Below, piece by piece: positions 45,323 to 54,116 of a stretch of DNA of 64,000 nt; positions within the stretch are counted from its first letter, which is position 1, and each line of letters starts with the position of its first letter. The stretch spans positions 62,001-126,000 of the forward strand of contig NZ_SLZV01000004.1 of assembly GCF_004346095.1 (NCBI RefSeq). Reading direction: 5' to 3'. The position numbers were made by a program, and so were the translations under genes. The notes under the pieces were generated by a model that saw nothing but the letters and a program-made list of their open reading frames with translations, was not told the DNA's origin and ran no database searches. This DNA comes from Faecalimonas umbilicata. Its GTDB lineage: Bacteria; Bacillota; Clostridia; Lachnospirales; Lachnospiraceae.

Positions 45323-46252
45323 TCAATCTCTAAGAGCCTTACCAGTAATTTCGAGAAATACATCATTCAGTGTCGGCTGCTCTGAGAACACTCTTCCAAA
45401 AGGAATCTTCTCCTGGGAAAGATAGCTGAGAAGCCGGATCAGATTCTCTCCATCTTCCGTACAGTGTACCATCAGGCACTGGTCCTTCCAGACTGCCGAG
45501 AAGACATGTGGCAATGTCCGAATTTTCTCAATCTGTTTCTCATTTAAAACAACCGTGTCAATCACAATTCTCTGCCCTGTCTTCACCATTCGTTTCAGCT
45601 CTTCTTTCGTCCCTGTCGCAAGGCATTTGCCTCGATCCAAAATGGAAATCTTTGTACAGATCTGCTCAACCTCCTCCATATAGTGGGAGGTATAGATAAT
45701 CGTACTCCCTTTACGATTAAGCTCCTTAATCCCCTCTAAAATTTTATTTCTGCTCTGAGGATCGACTGCCACTGTCGGTTCATCCAAAATGATCAGGCGC
45801 GGTTTATGTGCAATTCCGCAGGCAATGTTCAGCCGTCTCAAAAGTCCTCCAGAAAGCTTTTGCGGACGGAATTTTAAATATTCTTCAAGTCCTGTAAATG
45901 CAATCGCTTCCTCCACCAGCTTTTTCCGCTTTAATTTCTCAGGAATGTAAAGTCCACAGAAATAATCAATGTTCTCATAAACACTAAGTTCTTCAAAAAC
46001 TGCCACATTCTGCATCACAACCCCAATCTGTTTCTTCAGATGATAACTTTCCGGCCGGATTTCTTCCCCAAATACTTTTACACTTCCTTTGTCAAATTTT
46101 AAAAGTGCCAGAATACAATTAATTACGGTTGTCTTTCCCGACCCATTTGGCCCTAATAGTCCGTAGATTTCTCCCTCTTGTACTTCGAGATTCAAGTGAT
46201 CCAGTGCAAGTATCTTTCCATAACGTTTCACAAGATTTTCTATCAAAATCAT
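45323..46252 (-). CDS. ABC transporter ATP-binding protein (LnrL/ABC-2 type)
   Basis: A 309-residue ABC ATPase: Walker A GPNGSGKT at 34-41, signature LSGGLLRR at 133-140, Walker B LIILDEPT at 153-160, and an about 90-residue C-terminal extension common in drug-export ATPases. ATG 46252 is chosen (MILIENLVKRYG) with GGGAGG upstream; upstream in-frame starts would cover the promoter. It heads the three-gene export operon and is divergent from a two-component system. It faces a promoter with a weak -35 (46316-46321) and TATAAT (46298-46293), so activator dependence is likely. Confidence 0.93.
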   Translation of the reverse strand: MILIENLVKRYGKILALDHLNLEVQEGEIYGLLGPNGSGKTTVINCILALLKFDKGSVKVFGEEIRPESYHLKKQIGVVMQNVAVFEELSVYENIDYFCGLYIPEKLKRKKLVEEAIAFTGLEEYLKFRPQKLSGGLLRRLNIACGIAHKPRLIILDEPTVAVDPQSRNKILEGIKELNRKGSTIIYTSHYMEEVEQICTKISILDRGKCLATGTKEELKRMVKTGQRIVIDTVVLNEKQIEKIRTLPHVFSAVWKDQCLMVHCTEDGENLIRLLSYLSQEKIPFGRVFSEQPTLNDVFLEITGKALRD

Positions 46253-46322
46253 AATTTTTTCTCCTCCCATGTTCATCATTTTCTTTACTGCCATTATAAA
46301 AAATCTATTCTGCTTCGAACAG

Positions 46323-46356
46323 TGTCACACGTCAGCTCCCTATATGACATTTGTCA
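46323..46356. promoter_or_regulatory. Candidate response-regulator operators ahead of the ABC operon
   Basis: TGACATTTGTCA (46345-46356) is a dyad TGACA-TT-TGTCA; TGTCACACGTCA (46323-46334) holds two further GTCA pentamers. Centres are 22 bases apart, just upstream of a promoter whose -35 is poor (TGTTCG) but whose -10 is perfect. This suits activation by the adjacent NarL-type regulator. Predicted only. Confidence 0.45.
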
Positions 46357-46423
46357 CTTTTTAATCCTAAATGGGAGGAAAGAACTTAAAACAGACAGAA
46401 TTTCTGCAGACCGATAAAAAAGT

Positions 46424-46453
46424 AATGACGTCATTTCATACAGATGGTATAAT
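46424..46453 (+). promoter_or_regulatory. Promoter of the histidine kinase-regulator pair
   Basis: ATGACG (46425-46430), 17 bases, TATAAT (46448-46453) with extended -10 TGG. The -35 lies in the 12-base palindrome AATGACGTCATT (46424-46435), which shares the TGAC core with the upstream dyads, a possible autoregulatory site. Confidence 0.6.
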
Positions 46454-46499
46454 ATTTCTCATAGTAACAGTCCGGATCACTTCCGGGAAAGGATTTCCC

Positions 46500-47582
46500 A
46501 TGCGCCAGTTTTTAAATAAATCATTTCTCATATTATATTCTCTGCTTCTCCTCTGCCCGACAAATACGGACCGTTCTTTTGTTGTGGGATTTTTTCTTGC
46601 TGTTTTTACTGCAATGACTACTTTCTTTTTTACATCCCGCCGCTATGCCTGTTCTGTTCTTCCTATTTTTCTTGTGGCAGCTCCATTCTATCCGGCGCTC
46701 TTTTTATTTTTTCCGGTCATTTGCTACGATCTCTGCCTTTACAGAATCCTTCCCCTATTTGTTCTGGTAGTCGCGGACTTTCTTTTCCTTATAACTTCTT
46801 CCGCTACTGATCAAATTCTATATATACTTTTCGGATGTATCACAGCCATTTTGCTGGAAAAACATACTTCTGATTACGATCAGCTAAAGGAACAGTATAT
46901 TCACACCATAGATGATCAGACCGAAAAAAACATGCTCCTATCCCAGAAACATGAGGCACTCCTCCAGAAACAGGATTCTGAAATCTATGCTGCCACCTTA
47001 CAGGAGCGTAACCGAATTGCCAGAGAAATCCATGACAATGTAGGCCATATGCTTTCTCGGGCAATTCTTCTATCCGGTGCCATTAGGACGGTCAACAAGG
47101 AAGAATCGTTACAGGAACCACTCAGACAGCTCACCGATACATTATCTCTTGCAATGGACAATATCCGCACAAGTGTCCATGACTTGCACGACGACTCAGT
47201 CAATTTAAAAGAAGTCACTGAGGAACTGACCTCCTCCTTTACTTTCTGCCCGATCACACTAGAGTACGACATGCCGATCACGGTCCCACGAACCATTAAA
47301 TATGCTTTTCTCTCTATTACAAAAGAGGCCCTCTCTAATATTATCAAGCATAGTAACGCTACCGCCGTTTCAATCCTCATGCGAGAACACCCTGCACTCT
47401 GGCAACTTGTCATCCAGGATAACGGTACTTTACAATCTCCTTCTGCCACAGAAGGAATCGGCTTGGAAAATATGAAAGAACGAATCCGAAAACTAAACGG
47501 CACGATTACATTTTCCTGCGAAAACGGTTTTTCGATTTTTATTGCAATCCCAAAGAACAAAAAGGAGGAATCTGATTTATGA
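46500..47582 (+). CDS. Sensor histidine kinase (NarL/LnrJ type)
   Basis: A 360-residue kinase with five to six hydrophobic segments in the first about 120 residues and no obvious extracytoplasmic domain. The HisKA_3 phosphoacceptor is in REIHDNVGHML with H178; the N box is EALSNIIKHS (near 280) and the G box GIGLENMKERI (near 320). ATG 46500 is chosen (GGGAAAGG 7 bases upstream, right after the extended -10 promoter). It overlaps the response-regulator ATG by 4 bases. It resembles intramembrane sensors such as LnrJ or DesK, which detect membrane stress. Divergent from an ABC exporter. Confidence 0.9.
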   Translation: MRQFLNKSFLILYSLLLLCPTNTDRSFVVGFFLAVFTAMTTFFFTSRRYACSVLPIFLVAAPFYPALFLFFPVICYDLCLYRILPLFVLVVADFLFLITSSATDQILYILFGCITAILLEKHTSDYDQLKEQYIHTIDDQTEKNMLLSQKHEALLQKQDSEIYAATLQERNRIAREIHDNVGHMLSRAILLSGAIRTVNKEESLQEPLRQLTDTLSLAMDNIRTSVHDLHDDSVNLKEVTEELTSSFTFCPITLEYDMPITVPRTIKYAFLSITKEALSNIIKHSNATAVSILMREHPALWQLVIQDNGTLQSPSATEGIGLENMKERIRKLNGTITFSCENGFSIFIAIPKNKKEESDL

Positions 47583-48205
47583 TACGACTTTTAATTGTCG
47601 ATGATGATTATCTGATCACTACCGCATTAAAGACTATCCTCGAGGCAGAGGGAGATCTTTCTGTCTGCGGCATCGGAAAAGACGGAAATGATGCTGTCAG
47701 ATTATATAAGCAACTTCAGCCCGATCTCCTTCTCATGGATATCCGCATGGAACATCTGGACGGACTAAATGCCGCAGAACAGATTTTGCAGATCTATCCC
47801 GATGCCCGTATTCTTCTGCTCACTACTTTTTCTGATGACGAGTACATTATAAAGGCATTGCACCTGGGAGCCCGCGGCTATATTTTAAAACAAGATTATA
47901 CTGGAATCTCCCCTGCAATCCGTGCTGTCCTGAAAGGACAAACTGTATTTGGCGCAGAGATCACGACACGGATTCCAAAGCTCTTTGAGCCACAGAAAGC
48001 TTTCGATTACGAAACGTATCAACTTACCAGCCGTGAATTTTCTATCATTGAGCTTGTGGCAGATGGACGCAGCAACAGAGAAATTGCCGAAGCACTGTAT
48101 CTTGGCGAAGGCACCGTACGAAATTACCTCAGCAGCATTTTAGAAAAATTAGAGCTGCGGGACCGCACGCAGCTTGCTGTGTTTTTTTATCAACATTTAC
48201 TGTAA
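47579..48205 (+). CDS. NarL/FixJ-family response regulator
   Basis: A 208-residue regulator: receiver domain with acidic DDD at 8-10 and phosphorylated D54 in LLMDIRM, then a LuxR-type helix-turn-helix (LTSREFSIIELVADGRSNREIAEALY, roughly 148-175) ending the protein. Overlaps the kinase by 4 bases (ATGA). It likely activates the divergent ABC operon through the TGACA-type sites at 46323-46356. The substrate or stress signal is unknown. Confidence 0.93.
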   Translation: MIRLLIVDDDYLITTALKTILEAEGDLSVCGIGKDGNDAVRLYKQLQPDLLLMDIRMEHLDGLNAAEQILQIYPDARILLLTTFSDDEYIIKALHLGARGYILKQDYTGISPAIRAVLKGQTVFGAEITTRIPKLFEPQKAFDYETYQLTSREFSIIELVADGRSNREIAEALYLGEGTVRNYLSSILEKLELRDRTQLAVFFYQHLL

Positions 48206-48252
48206 CGCAGAACAAAAGCATTTTACTCCAATCCTTGACAAAGAGCCAAAAA

Positions 48253-48287
48253 GACCCTGAATAGAGGAGTTTCCTCTATTCAGGGTC
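48253..48287. terminator. Long perfect hairpin between regulator and gpmI
   Basis: Sixteen-base perfect arms (core GACCCTGAATAGAGGA and its complement) around a 3-base loop GTT. On the minus strand it is followed by TTTTT, ending gpmI; on the plus strand T's are sparse. Loop and stem are among the strongest in the window. Confidence 0.85.
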
Positions 48288-48364
48288 GTAAATTCTTCTG
48301 AATATTCTCTTTTGCCTTTTGGGGAATATTTCACTTTGCCCCCTAACAACAAATCAGCCTCTCG

Positions 48365-49903
48365 CTATTTTACAAGCAGGGATCTTCCTGTCATTTCTTC
48401 CGGCTGTTCCATTCCCATCAGTTCGATCAGCGTTGGAGCAATGTCTGCCAGACATCCGTCTTCTCTTAACTTGTATGCAGGGTCTGCATTGACAAGAATA
48501 AATGGAACCGGATTTGTTGTATGTGCTGTAAACGGCTCTCCTGTTTCATAATCTACAAGCTGCTCTGCATTTCCATGGTCAGCACAGATAAACATCTGTC
48601 CATTCACTTCTTTGATCGCTTCCACAGTTCTTCCGACACATTCGTCTACTGCTTCAATTGCTTTGATCGCTGCATTCTCAACTCCGGTATGTCCTACCAT
48701 ATCTGGATTTGCAAAGTTAATGATAATTACATCGTATTTGTCAGATTTGATCGCATCTACCAGTTTATCACACACTTCAAAAGCACTCATCTCCGGCTGA
48801 AGGTCATACGTTGCCACTTTTGGAGACTTTACAAGAATACGATCCTCTCCTTTGTTCGGCTCTTCCACACCGCCGTTAAAGAAGAATGTCACATGTGCGT
48901 ACTTCTCTGTCTCAGCAATTCTTGCCTGTGTCATGTTATGTGCCGCAAGGAATTCACCAAATGTATTTGTAATTTCTGTCTTGTGGAATGCAACAAGTTT
49001 ATTCGGGATCGTCACATCGTACTCTGTGAAACATACATAAGTTGTCTTCACACGCTCTCCTCTGTCAAATCCATCAAACGCATCATCACAAAATGTTCTT
49101 GTGATCTCTCTTGCTCTGTCCGGGCGGAAATTGAAGAAAATCACAGAATCTTTGTCTTTGATCGTTGCAATCGGAGCCCCATCTCTTACAACAACAGTCG
49201 GCACAACAAACTCATCTGTCTTTCCTGCATCGTAAGATTTCTGCACTGCGCAAACTCCACATTCCGCCTGCTCTCCTTCTCCTTTTACCATTGCATTGTA
49301 TGCAAGTTCTACACGATCCCATCGGTTATCGCGGTCCATTGCATAATAACGTCCCATTACAGAAGCCACTTCTCCAACACCAATTTCTTTCATCTTGTCA
49401 GATAATTCCTGCACATAATCTTTTCCTGAAGCCGGTGGAGTATCACGGCCATCAAGGAAGCAGTGTACATAGACTTTGTCAAGCCCTTCTTTCTTTGCAA
49501 GTTCTAAAAGTCCGTAAATGTGGCTGTTGTGACTGTGCACTCCACCATCGGATACCAGTCCAAACAGATGAAGCGCAGAATTGTTTTCCTTTGCGTTTCT
49601 GCACGCTGTAAGCAGCGCCTCATTTTCAAAGAAATCTCCGTCCTGAATTGCTTTCGTGATCTTTGTCAGATCCTGATACACAATTCTTCCAGCGCCCATA
49701 TTCAGATGTCCTACTTCTGAGTTTCCCATCTGTCCTTCCGGGAGTCCCACAGACATTCCACTTGCATTTCCCTCTACAAACGGATACTCTTTCATCAAGC
49801 TGTCCATAACCGGTGTCTTTGCCTCGCACACCGCATTTGCCTCACACTTTTCATTCAGACCATATCCGTCAAGAATCATTAAAACCGTAGGTTTCTTACT
49901 CAT
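48365..49903 (-). CDS. gpmI: 2,3-bisphosphoglycerate-independent phosphoglycerate mutase
   Basis: Interconverts 3- and 2-phosphoglycerate in glycolysis using two Mn2+. The 512-residue alkaline-phosphatase-fold enzyme starts MSKKPTVLMILDGYG; the nucleophile is S62 in QMGNSEVGHLNMGAGR; metal ligands are spread in DGRDTPP, HGNAEQ and the C-terminal SDGGVHSHNSH block. Terminated by a strong hairpin 78 bases downstream. In other Firmicutes it directly follows tpiA; here three unrelated genes separate them. Confidence 0.97.
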   Translation of the reverse strand: MSKKPTVLMILDGYGLNEKCEANAVCEAKTPVMDSLMKEYPFVEGNASGMSVGLPEGQMGNSEVGHLNMGAGRIVYQDLTKITKAIQDGDFFENEALLTACRNAKENNSALHLFGLVSDGGVHSHNSHIYGLLELAKKEGLDKVYVHCFLDGRDTPPASGKDYVQELSDKMKEIGVGEVASVMGRYYAMDRDNRWDRVELAYNAMVKGEGEQAECGVCAVQKSYDAGKTDEFVVPTVVVRDGAPIATIKDKDSVIFFNFRPDRAREITRTFCDDAFDGFDRGERVKTTYVCFTEYDVTIPNKLVAFHKTEITNTFGEFLAAHNMTQARIAETEKYAHVTFFFNGGVEEPNKGEDRILVKSPKVATYDLQPEMSAFEVCDKLVDAIKSDKYDVIIINFANPDMVGHTGVENAAIKAIEAVDECVGRTVEAIKEVNGQMFICADHGNAEQLVDYETGEPFTAHTTNPVPFILVNADPAYKLREDGCLADIAPTLIELMGMEQPEEMTGRSLLVK

Positions 49904-49985
49904 ATAGCAAATCTCCTTTATGTTAAAAAAATGTCGTAATTTCTACGAAGTTTATTTTACATGATTTTTTCTCTCGTTGCAAGAC

Positions 49986-50690
49986 TCAAATATGCATTCG
50001 GCGGCGCACTTCCTCCCGCAGTCTTGAAATCCGCATTACAGTAATCAGAGACACTGCAATGATTGCTGCACAGACAACAACCGCCGCGGACCATGTCAGA
50101 CAGAATTTTTCATAAAGATAATAATAGACACTCAGATCAATGCCCGCACAGAATACTGCCATCTCGATCACAACAACCATCGCCGTGAACAAAATAGATC
50201 TGCTGACATGTTGATAGACATATAGCAGAACTGCCACAAGAACCGTTCCGAGCAGAATAACCGGGACTGCAATCTGCACATACCAGTCCATCCCATGATT
50301 CACCCATGCCACAAGCGCCAAATAAAAAAGAACTGCACACCCATCTATCAGTACCATCAAAATATACGGCAGCTTCCGATACACCATGATCGGAATGGAA
50401 AACACTAAAAATACAAGACATGCCCCGATCACATACAGCGACCATAAACTTCCCTTGTATACAAACAAATTCAAAAGTCCACAGCCCACAGCTGTACTTC
50501 CAAAAAGCACGATCAAAAGGATTGCAAGGTCTGTCCGTTTTACCTTCTCCACTGTTCCGCGCTCAGATGGATAGGGCGGAACTTTTCTCTCTGTTTTTTC
50601 CTCCTGTGGATGATACACGGGAGTATTGCAAAGCGGACATTTGGTCAGCGTTTCCTCCAGTTTCACTCCACAATTTACACAATAAGCCAT
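49986..50690 (-). CDS. Zinc-ribbon multi-span membrane protein (DUF6320-like)
   Basis: A 234-residue protein: an N-terminal zinc ribbon with C4/C7 and C18/C21 (MAYCVNCGVKLEE, KCPLCNTPVY), a short Pro/Lys linker, then about six membrane segments from residue 54 (LAILLIVLFGSTAVGCGLL onwards) and a basic tail RRRMHI. The layout matches proteins annotated DUF6320 in Lachnospiraceae, which are often next to acetyltransferase-like and hydrolase genes. It starts 9 bases after the acyltransferase stop and is on the same strand. Function not known. Confidence 0.75.
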   Translation of the reverse strand: MAYCVNCGVKLEETLTKCPLCNTPVYHPQEEKTERKVPPYPSERGTVEKVKRTDLAILLIVLFGSTAVGCGLLNLFVYKGSLWSLYVIGACLVFLVFSIPIMVYRKLPYILMVLIDGCAVLFYLALVAWVNHGMDWYVQIAVPVILLGTVLVAVLLYVYQHVSRSILFTAMVVVIEMAVFCAGIDLSVYYYLYEKFCLTWSAAVVVCAAIIAVSLITVMRISRLREEVRRRMHI

Positions 50691-50699
50691 CTCACACCT

Positions 50700-51974
50700 C
50701 TAATCTCGGTTGCTCTGAATTGTCACAGCAACCCCTTCTTCTACCAATTTTCTGAAAAATACCCGCTCAATGTCATTCTCCACAATACTGCTCGCAAAAT
50801 TGATGGTCGTAAGACCGTTATAACTTACGATCGCACAATTCGTCCGAGCGGAAAATGGCTGTCCCATCAGCACATCAAATCGTTCCAGATACGGTTCCAT
50901 CTCCGCAGGAACTTTGATGATTCCAGGATTAGTAAGCCCCGCGGAAGACTGACAATCCTGCACATGTTTGTAAAACTGTTTAACGACAATATCCTTAATA
51001 CAAAGCGGAACAATACGGATCAGCGGACTCTGCAGTGTCTTTGCATTCGTCGTAATATCTGCATTCAAAAACTTCTCATTGATATGATATCGCATATAAT
51101 AGTGGATCTCTTTTAAGATCTCCTCAAAACTATATTCTCCCATCCGCGGATCCACTCCGGGATAAATCATTGTAATAAAATTCCGAAGTGTCTTTGATGG
51201 GAAAAACTGTCTCAGATTGACTGGCATCGCAATCCTCACCGGCTTTTCCCTCCACACCTTGCTGCGCTTCTGATTCTCAATCAATGCGTAGACCAATACG
51301 GCATTTAAATACTCCGTGATCGTCACACCGTATTTTTTCGATGCTGTCTTAAGATCACTGACACTCATACTTCCACTGATAATATTCAGTGTATAGAACG
51401 GTTCTTTTGTCCCACGCACCCTATAGGCACTGCCCTGACTCCTCTTTGGTGTCACCTTAGAATTGGCATACTTCATATAAGAATCTTCCAGTTCCTCTCT
51501 TTTTGGTTCCTCCTCTACAGAAAGAATACCCTCCTCATCCGGAATCTTCACACCGCGCATCCGCAGATAAACTGCTGTCAGTGTCTTTAAAAAAGTAACT
51601 GCCCCAAGACCATCGGCCAGAGAATGAAACACTTCAAAAGAAATCTGACATTCATAATAATACAGACGAATCAGATAGCGGTGCTTTGTCTTAAAATCCA
51701 TCGGCATGCATGGATTTTTGACATCTCGCTCCACCTGCGGCACCGGGTTTTTATTTGGCTCCAGATAACGCCAAAACAATCCTTTTCGCAATGCAACTTT
51801 CAAGGATGGAAATCTTGGAAGTGTCTTCTCATAAGCTTTCTGGAGAATCTGAGGATCTACCTTTTCTTTCAAGGTGACAGAAACGCGGAATACCGATGAG
51901 AAACTTTTTCTCTGAAGTGTTGGATAAACATTGCCCGACAAATCCAGTTTTAACCATTGATTTCTGTTATTCAT
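50700..51974 (-). CDS. Condensation-domain-like acyl/alcohol acetyltransferase
   Basis: A 424-residue BAHD/condensation-type acyltransferase. The active-site HxxxDG appears as FHSLADG with H117 and D121-G122, the second structural motif is NLRQFFPSKTLRNF (near residue 248), and HINEKFLNADITTN follows. Related proteins (PapA5/AtfA-like) esterify alcohols, lipids or glycans from acyl-CoA; the acceptor here is unknown. It is divergent from an alpha/beta hydrolase (gap about 100 bases) and cotranscribed with a zinc-ribbon membrane protein. Likely a three-gene acyl-ester module. Confidence 0.82.
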   Translation of the reverse strand: MNNRNQWLKLDLSGNVYPTLQRKSFSSVFRVSVTLKEKVDPQILQKAYEKTLPRFPSLKVALRKGLFWRYLEPNKNPVPQVERDVKNPCMPMDFKTKHRYLIRLYYYECQISFEVFHSLADGLGAVTFLKTLTAVYLRMRGVKIPDEEGILSVEEEPKREELEDSYMKYANSKVTPKRSQGSAYRVRGTKEPFYTLNIISGSMSVSDLKTASKKYGVTITEYLNAVLVYALIENQKRSKVWREKPVRIAMPVNLRQFFPSKTLRNFITMIYPGVDPRMGEYSFEEILKEIHYYMRYHINEKFLNADITTNAKTLQSPLIRIVPLCIKDIVVKQFYKHVQDCQSSAGLTNPGIIKVPAEMEPYLERFDVLMGQPFSARTNCAIVSYNGLTTINFASSIVENDIERVFFRKLVEEGVAVTIQSNRD

Positions 51975-52073
51975 CTTTTTCTTCCTTTCCTAGCTTTATT
52001 ATAAAGAATTGGATTGTATATGACAACTGCTTTGTGATAGAATAAATTACTACAAGAAAGGATACGAGGATTT

Positions 52074-52982
52074 ATGCCAAATCAAGAGAAAAAACAACAG
52101 GGACTGATGAAGATCATCAAGGCTATTCATAATTTTACAGTCAATGACGATTTAGAAAAATACAGACGCTCTCAGGCAAACCTCGGGCGACTGCTCGGGA
52201 CAAAGCAAAGCGAAGCATCCTACACTGAATTTTTGATCGATGATATTCCCTCAGAGTGGATCCGCCTGAATCGTCCACATCAGAACGAGACAATTATCTT
52301 ATACTGTCACGGCGGCGGCTTCTTTACCGGAAGTCTCGAATATTCCCGTACACTGACAACAAAGCTTGCATCTGCTTCTTCCTCTGACATTTTAAGTTTC
52401 AACTACCGCCTTGCCCCGGAGCATCCCTCCCCGGCAGCATTGGAAGATGCATTAAAAGTGTGGGGGTATCTGATGCACTTGGGATACGGTGCAAAAAATG
52501 TTATTCTCGCTGGGGATTCTGCCGGCGGTAATCTGGCTCTCTCACTTGCGTTGAAGCTCAAGGAAGATGGACGGATTCTGCCAAAAGCTCTTGTTCTCTT
52601 TTCTCCGTGGACAGATCTGACATTAAGTGGCGCATCCCACGAAAAAAAAGCGGCGTTGGATCCAATCCTGACTAAGGATTATCTTGAACGCGCGCGGTGT
52701 GCCTATGTACCAGAGAGCAATAGTGATGCCAGCATTTATGCAGATCCTTTTGTCTCCCCGCTTTACGGAGATTACACGGGGTTTCCTCCTGTCTATATCC
52801 AGGTTGGAACCAATGAGATCCTTTTGAATGACTCCACAGACTTACACAAGAAACTTCTTCGACAGGATGTCGCTGCAAAGCTGACTATCTACAAAGGAAT
52901 GTGGCATGTTTTTCAAATGTCAAATATGAAGACGGCGACAGAAGCCATTAACGAAGCCGCACAGTTTTTATTCCGCTTATAA
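52074..52982 (+). CDS. Alpha/beta hydrolase of the hormone-sensitive lipase type
   Basis: A 302-residue esterase of the HSL class: oxyanion motif HGGGF at 79-83, nucleophile GDSAGGN with S149, FSPWTD and DPFVSPLYG near the Asp, and MWHVFQM near residue 279 supplying the His. A signal peptide is absent, so it is cytosolic. AAAGGATACGAGG precedes ATG 52074. Divergent from the acyltransferase gene, suggesting that ester formation and ester cleavage are controlled at one promoter region. Substrate not known. Confidence 0.85.
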   Translation: MPNQEKKQQGLMKIIKAIHNFTVNDDLEKYRRSQANLGRLLGTKQSEASYTEFLIDDIPSEWIRLNRPHQNETIILYCHGGGFFTGSLEYSRTLTTKLASASSSDILSFNYRLAPEHPSPAALEDALKVWGYLMHLGYGAKNVILAGDSAGGNLALSLALKLKEDGRILPKALVLFSPWTDLTLSGASHEKKAALDPILTKDYLERARCAYVPESNSDASIYADPFVSPLYGDYTGFPPVYIQVGTNEILLNDSTDLHKKLLRQDVAAKLTIYKGMWHVFQMSNMKTATEAINEAAQFLFRL

Positions 52983-53063
52983 CGTACATTTGCTATGGGA
53001 TCTTCTTCCTGTTCCCGATCAAAATTACATTTTTCAAAAACAAGCAGAAACTGGGCATATCAC

Positions 53064-53120
53064 AAATGACCGGCAGAGGGATAGATTCAAATTCTATCGT
53101 CTTCCCTCTGCCGGTCATTT
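53064..53120. terminator. Long hairpin between hydrolase and tpiA
   Basis: Eighteen-base perfect arms (core GACCGGCAGAGGGA and its complement) with an inner stem ATAGA/TCTAT. T-rich sequence follows on the plus strand, so it ends the hydrolase gene; it can also serve tpiA coming the other way. A second imperfect GC-rich hairpin (53143-53179) lies between it and the tpiA stop. Confidence 0.8.
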
Positions 53121-53205
53121 CATTTTTCATAAAGCCATCTGCTGCAACACGCTTTCCTAATGCGTTGCTGCAGCATCCGCAATGATTCCACAAAAAGTGT
53201 TTCTA

Positions 53206-53958
53206 TTATTTATTATAGTTCACGATCGCTCCAAAATCTGGTTTCAAGGAAGCTCCTCCTACAAGTCCTCCATCGATATCTGGCTGTGCAAATAACTCCG
53301 GTGCACTTGCTGCAGACACACTGCCGCCATACTGGATGCGGATTGCCTCAGCAGTTGCTTCATCATAGATTTCAGCGATACATGCACGGATTGCTGCACA
53401 CACTTCCTGTGCCTGCTCTGTTGTAGCCACTTTACCAGTTCCGATTGCCCAAATAGGTTCATATGCAATCACTGCTGTCTTTGCCTGATCTGCTGTCACA
53501 TCAAGAAATGCGATTTTAATCTGCTGACGGATAAAGTCGATTGTTACTCCCTGCTCTCTCTGTGTCAGAGTTTCTCCACAGCATACGATTGGTGTAATAC
53601 CATGCTCAAATGCTTTTTTCACTTTTTTATTGACTGTCTCGTCTGTCTCCGCAAAATATTCACGTCTCTCAGAGTGTCCAATGATAACATATTTCACACC
53701 AACATCTGTAAGCATTGCAGGAGAGATCTCTCCTGTGTAAGCTCCACTCTCTTCGAAGTACATATTCTCTGCTCCGATTGCAATATTGCTTCCCTTTGCT
53801 GCTTCCATTGCCGGAATAATGCTGATTGCCGGTACACAAAATACAACATCTGCATCTTCTGTTGCCACTAATGGTTTTAACTCATTTACAAGTGCTACTG
53901 CCTCACTTGGAGTTTTATTCATTTTCCAGTTTCCTGCGATAATTTTTCTTCTTGCCAT
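53206..53958 (-). CDS. tpiA: Triosephosphate isomerase
   Basis: Interconverts dihydroxyacetone phosphate and glyceraldehyde 3-phosphate. A 250-residue TIM barrel opening [16 protein letters not shown] (catalytic Lys at 13), with [10 protein letters not shown] carrying the catalytic His and [11 protein letters not shown] carrying the catalytic Glu. Last gene of the gapA-pgk-tpiA minus-strand run; the 158-base gap from pgk contains crossing complementary segments. Standard length and motifs. Confidence 0.98.
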   Translation of the reverse strand: MARRKIIAGNWKMNKTPSEAVALVNELKPLVATEDADVVFCVPAISIIPAMEAAKGSNIAIGAENMYFEESGAYTGEISPAMLTDVGVKYVIIGHSERREYFAETDETVNKKVKKAFEHGITPIVCCGETLTQREQGVTIDFIRQQIKIAFLDVTADQAKTAVIAYEPIWAIGTGKVATTEQAQEVCAAIRACIAEIYDEATAEAIRIQYGGSVSAASAPELFAQPDIDGGLVGGASLKPDFGAIVNYNK

Positions 53959-53996
53959 TTTTAACGTCCTCTTTCCTAAAAATATCTATATGTAAA

Positions 53997-54103
53997 CAGG
54001 GCTGCCGCAAAGTGAAGCTTTTCTACAAGCTAGCATCTGCCACCCATTAAACATTGCTGATCCCTTGTAAAAACTTTCTATTTTGCAGCACCCCTGCTTT
54101 GCG
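53997..54103 (-). other. Structured pgk-tpiA intergenic region
   Basis: Three complementary pairs lie here: CAGGGCTGC (53997) with GCAGCACCCCTG (54085), CGCAAAG (54006) with CTTTGCG (54097), and TACAAG (54024) with CTTGTA (54064). The first two pairings cross, so they are mutually exclusive or form a pseudoknot. Likely an mRNA element adjusting tpiA relative to pgk; no known class recognised. Confidence 0.4.
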
Positions 54104-54116
54104 CTAAAGTATTTTC

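Noticed and set aside
48521-49405. 294-codon plus-strand frame within gpmI
   Set aside because: Cys/His/Phe-rich mirror of gpmI with no motif; gpmI is intact on the minus strand.
53143-53179. Imperfect GC-rich hairpin just after tpiA
   Set aside because: Could be a second terminator, but it has mismatches and no T run, so not listed as a separate terminator beyond the note on the neighbouring hairpin.
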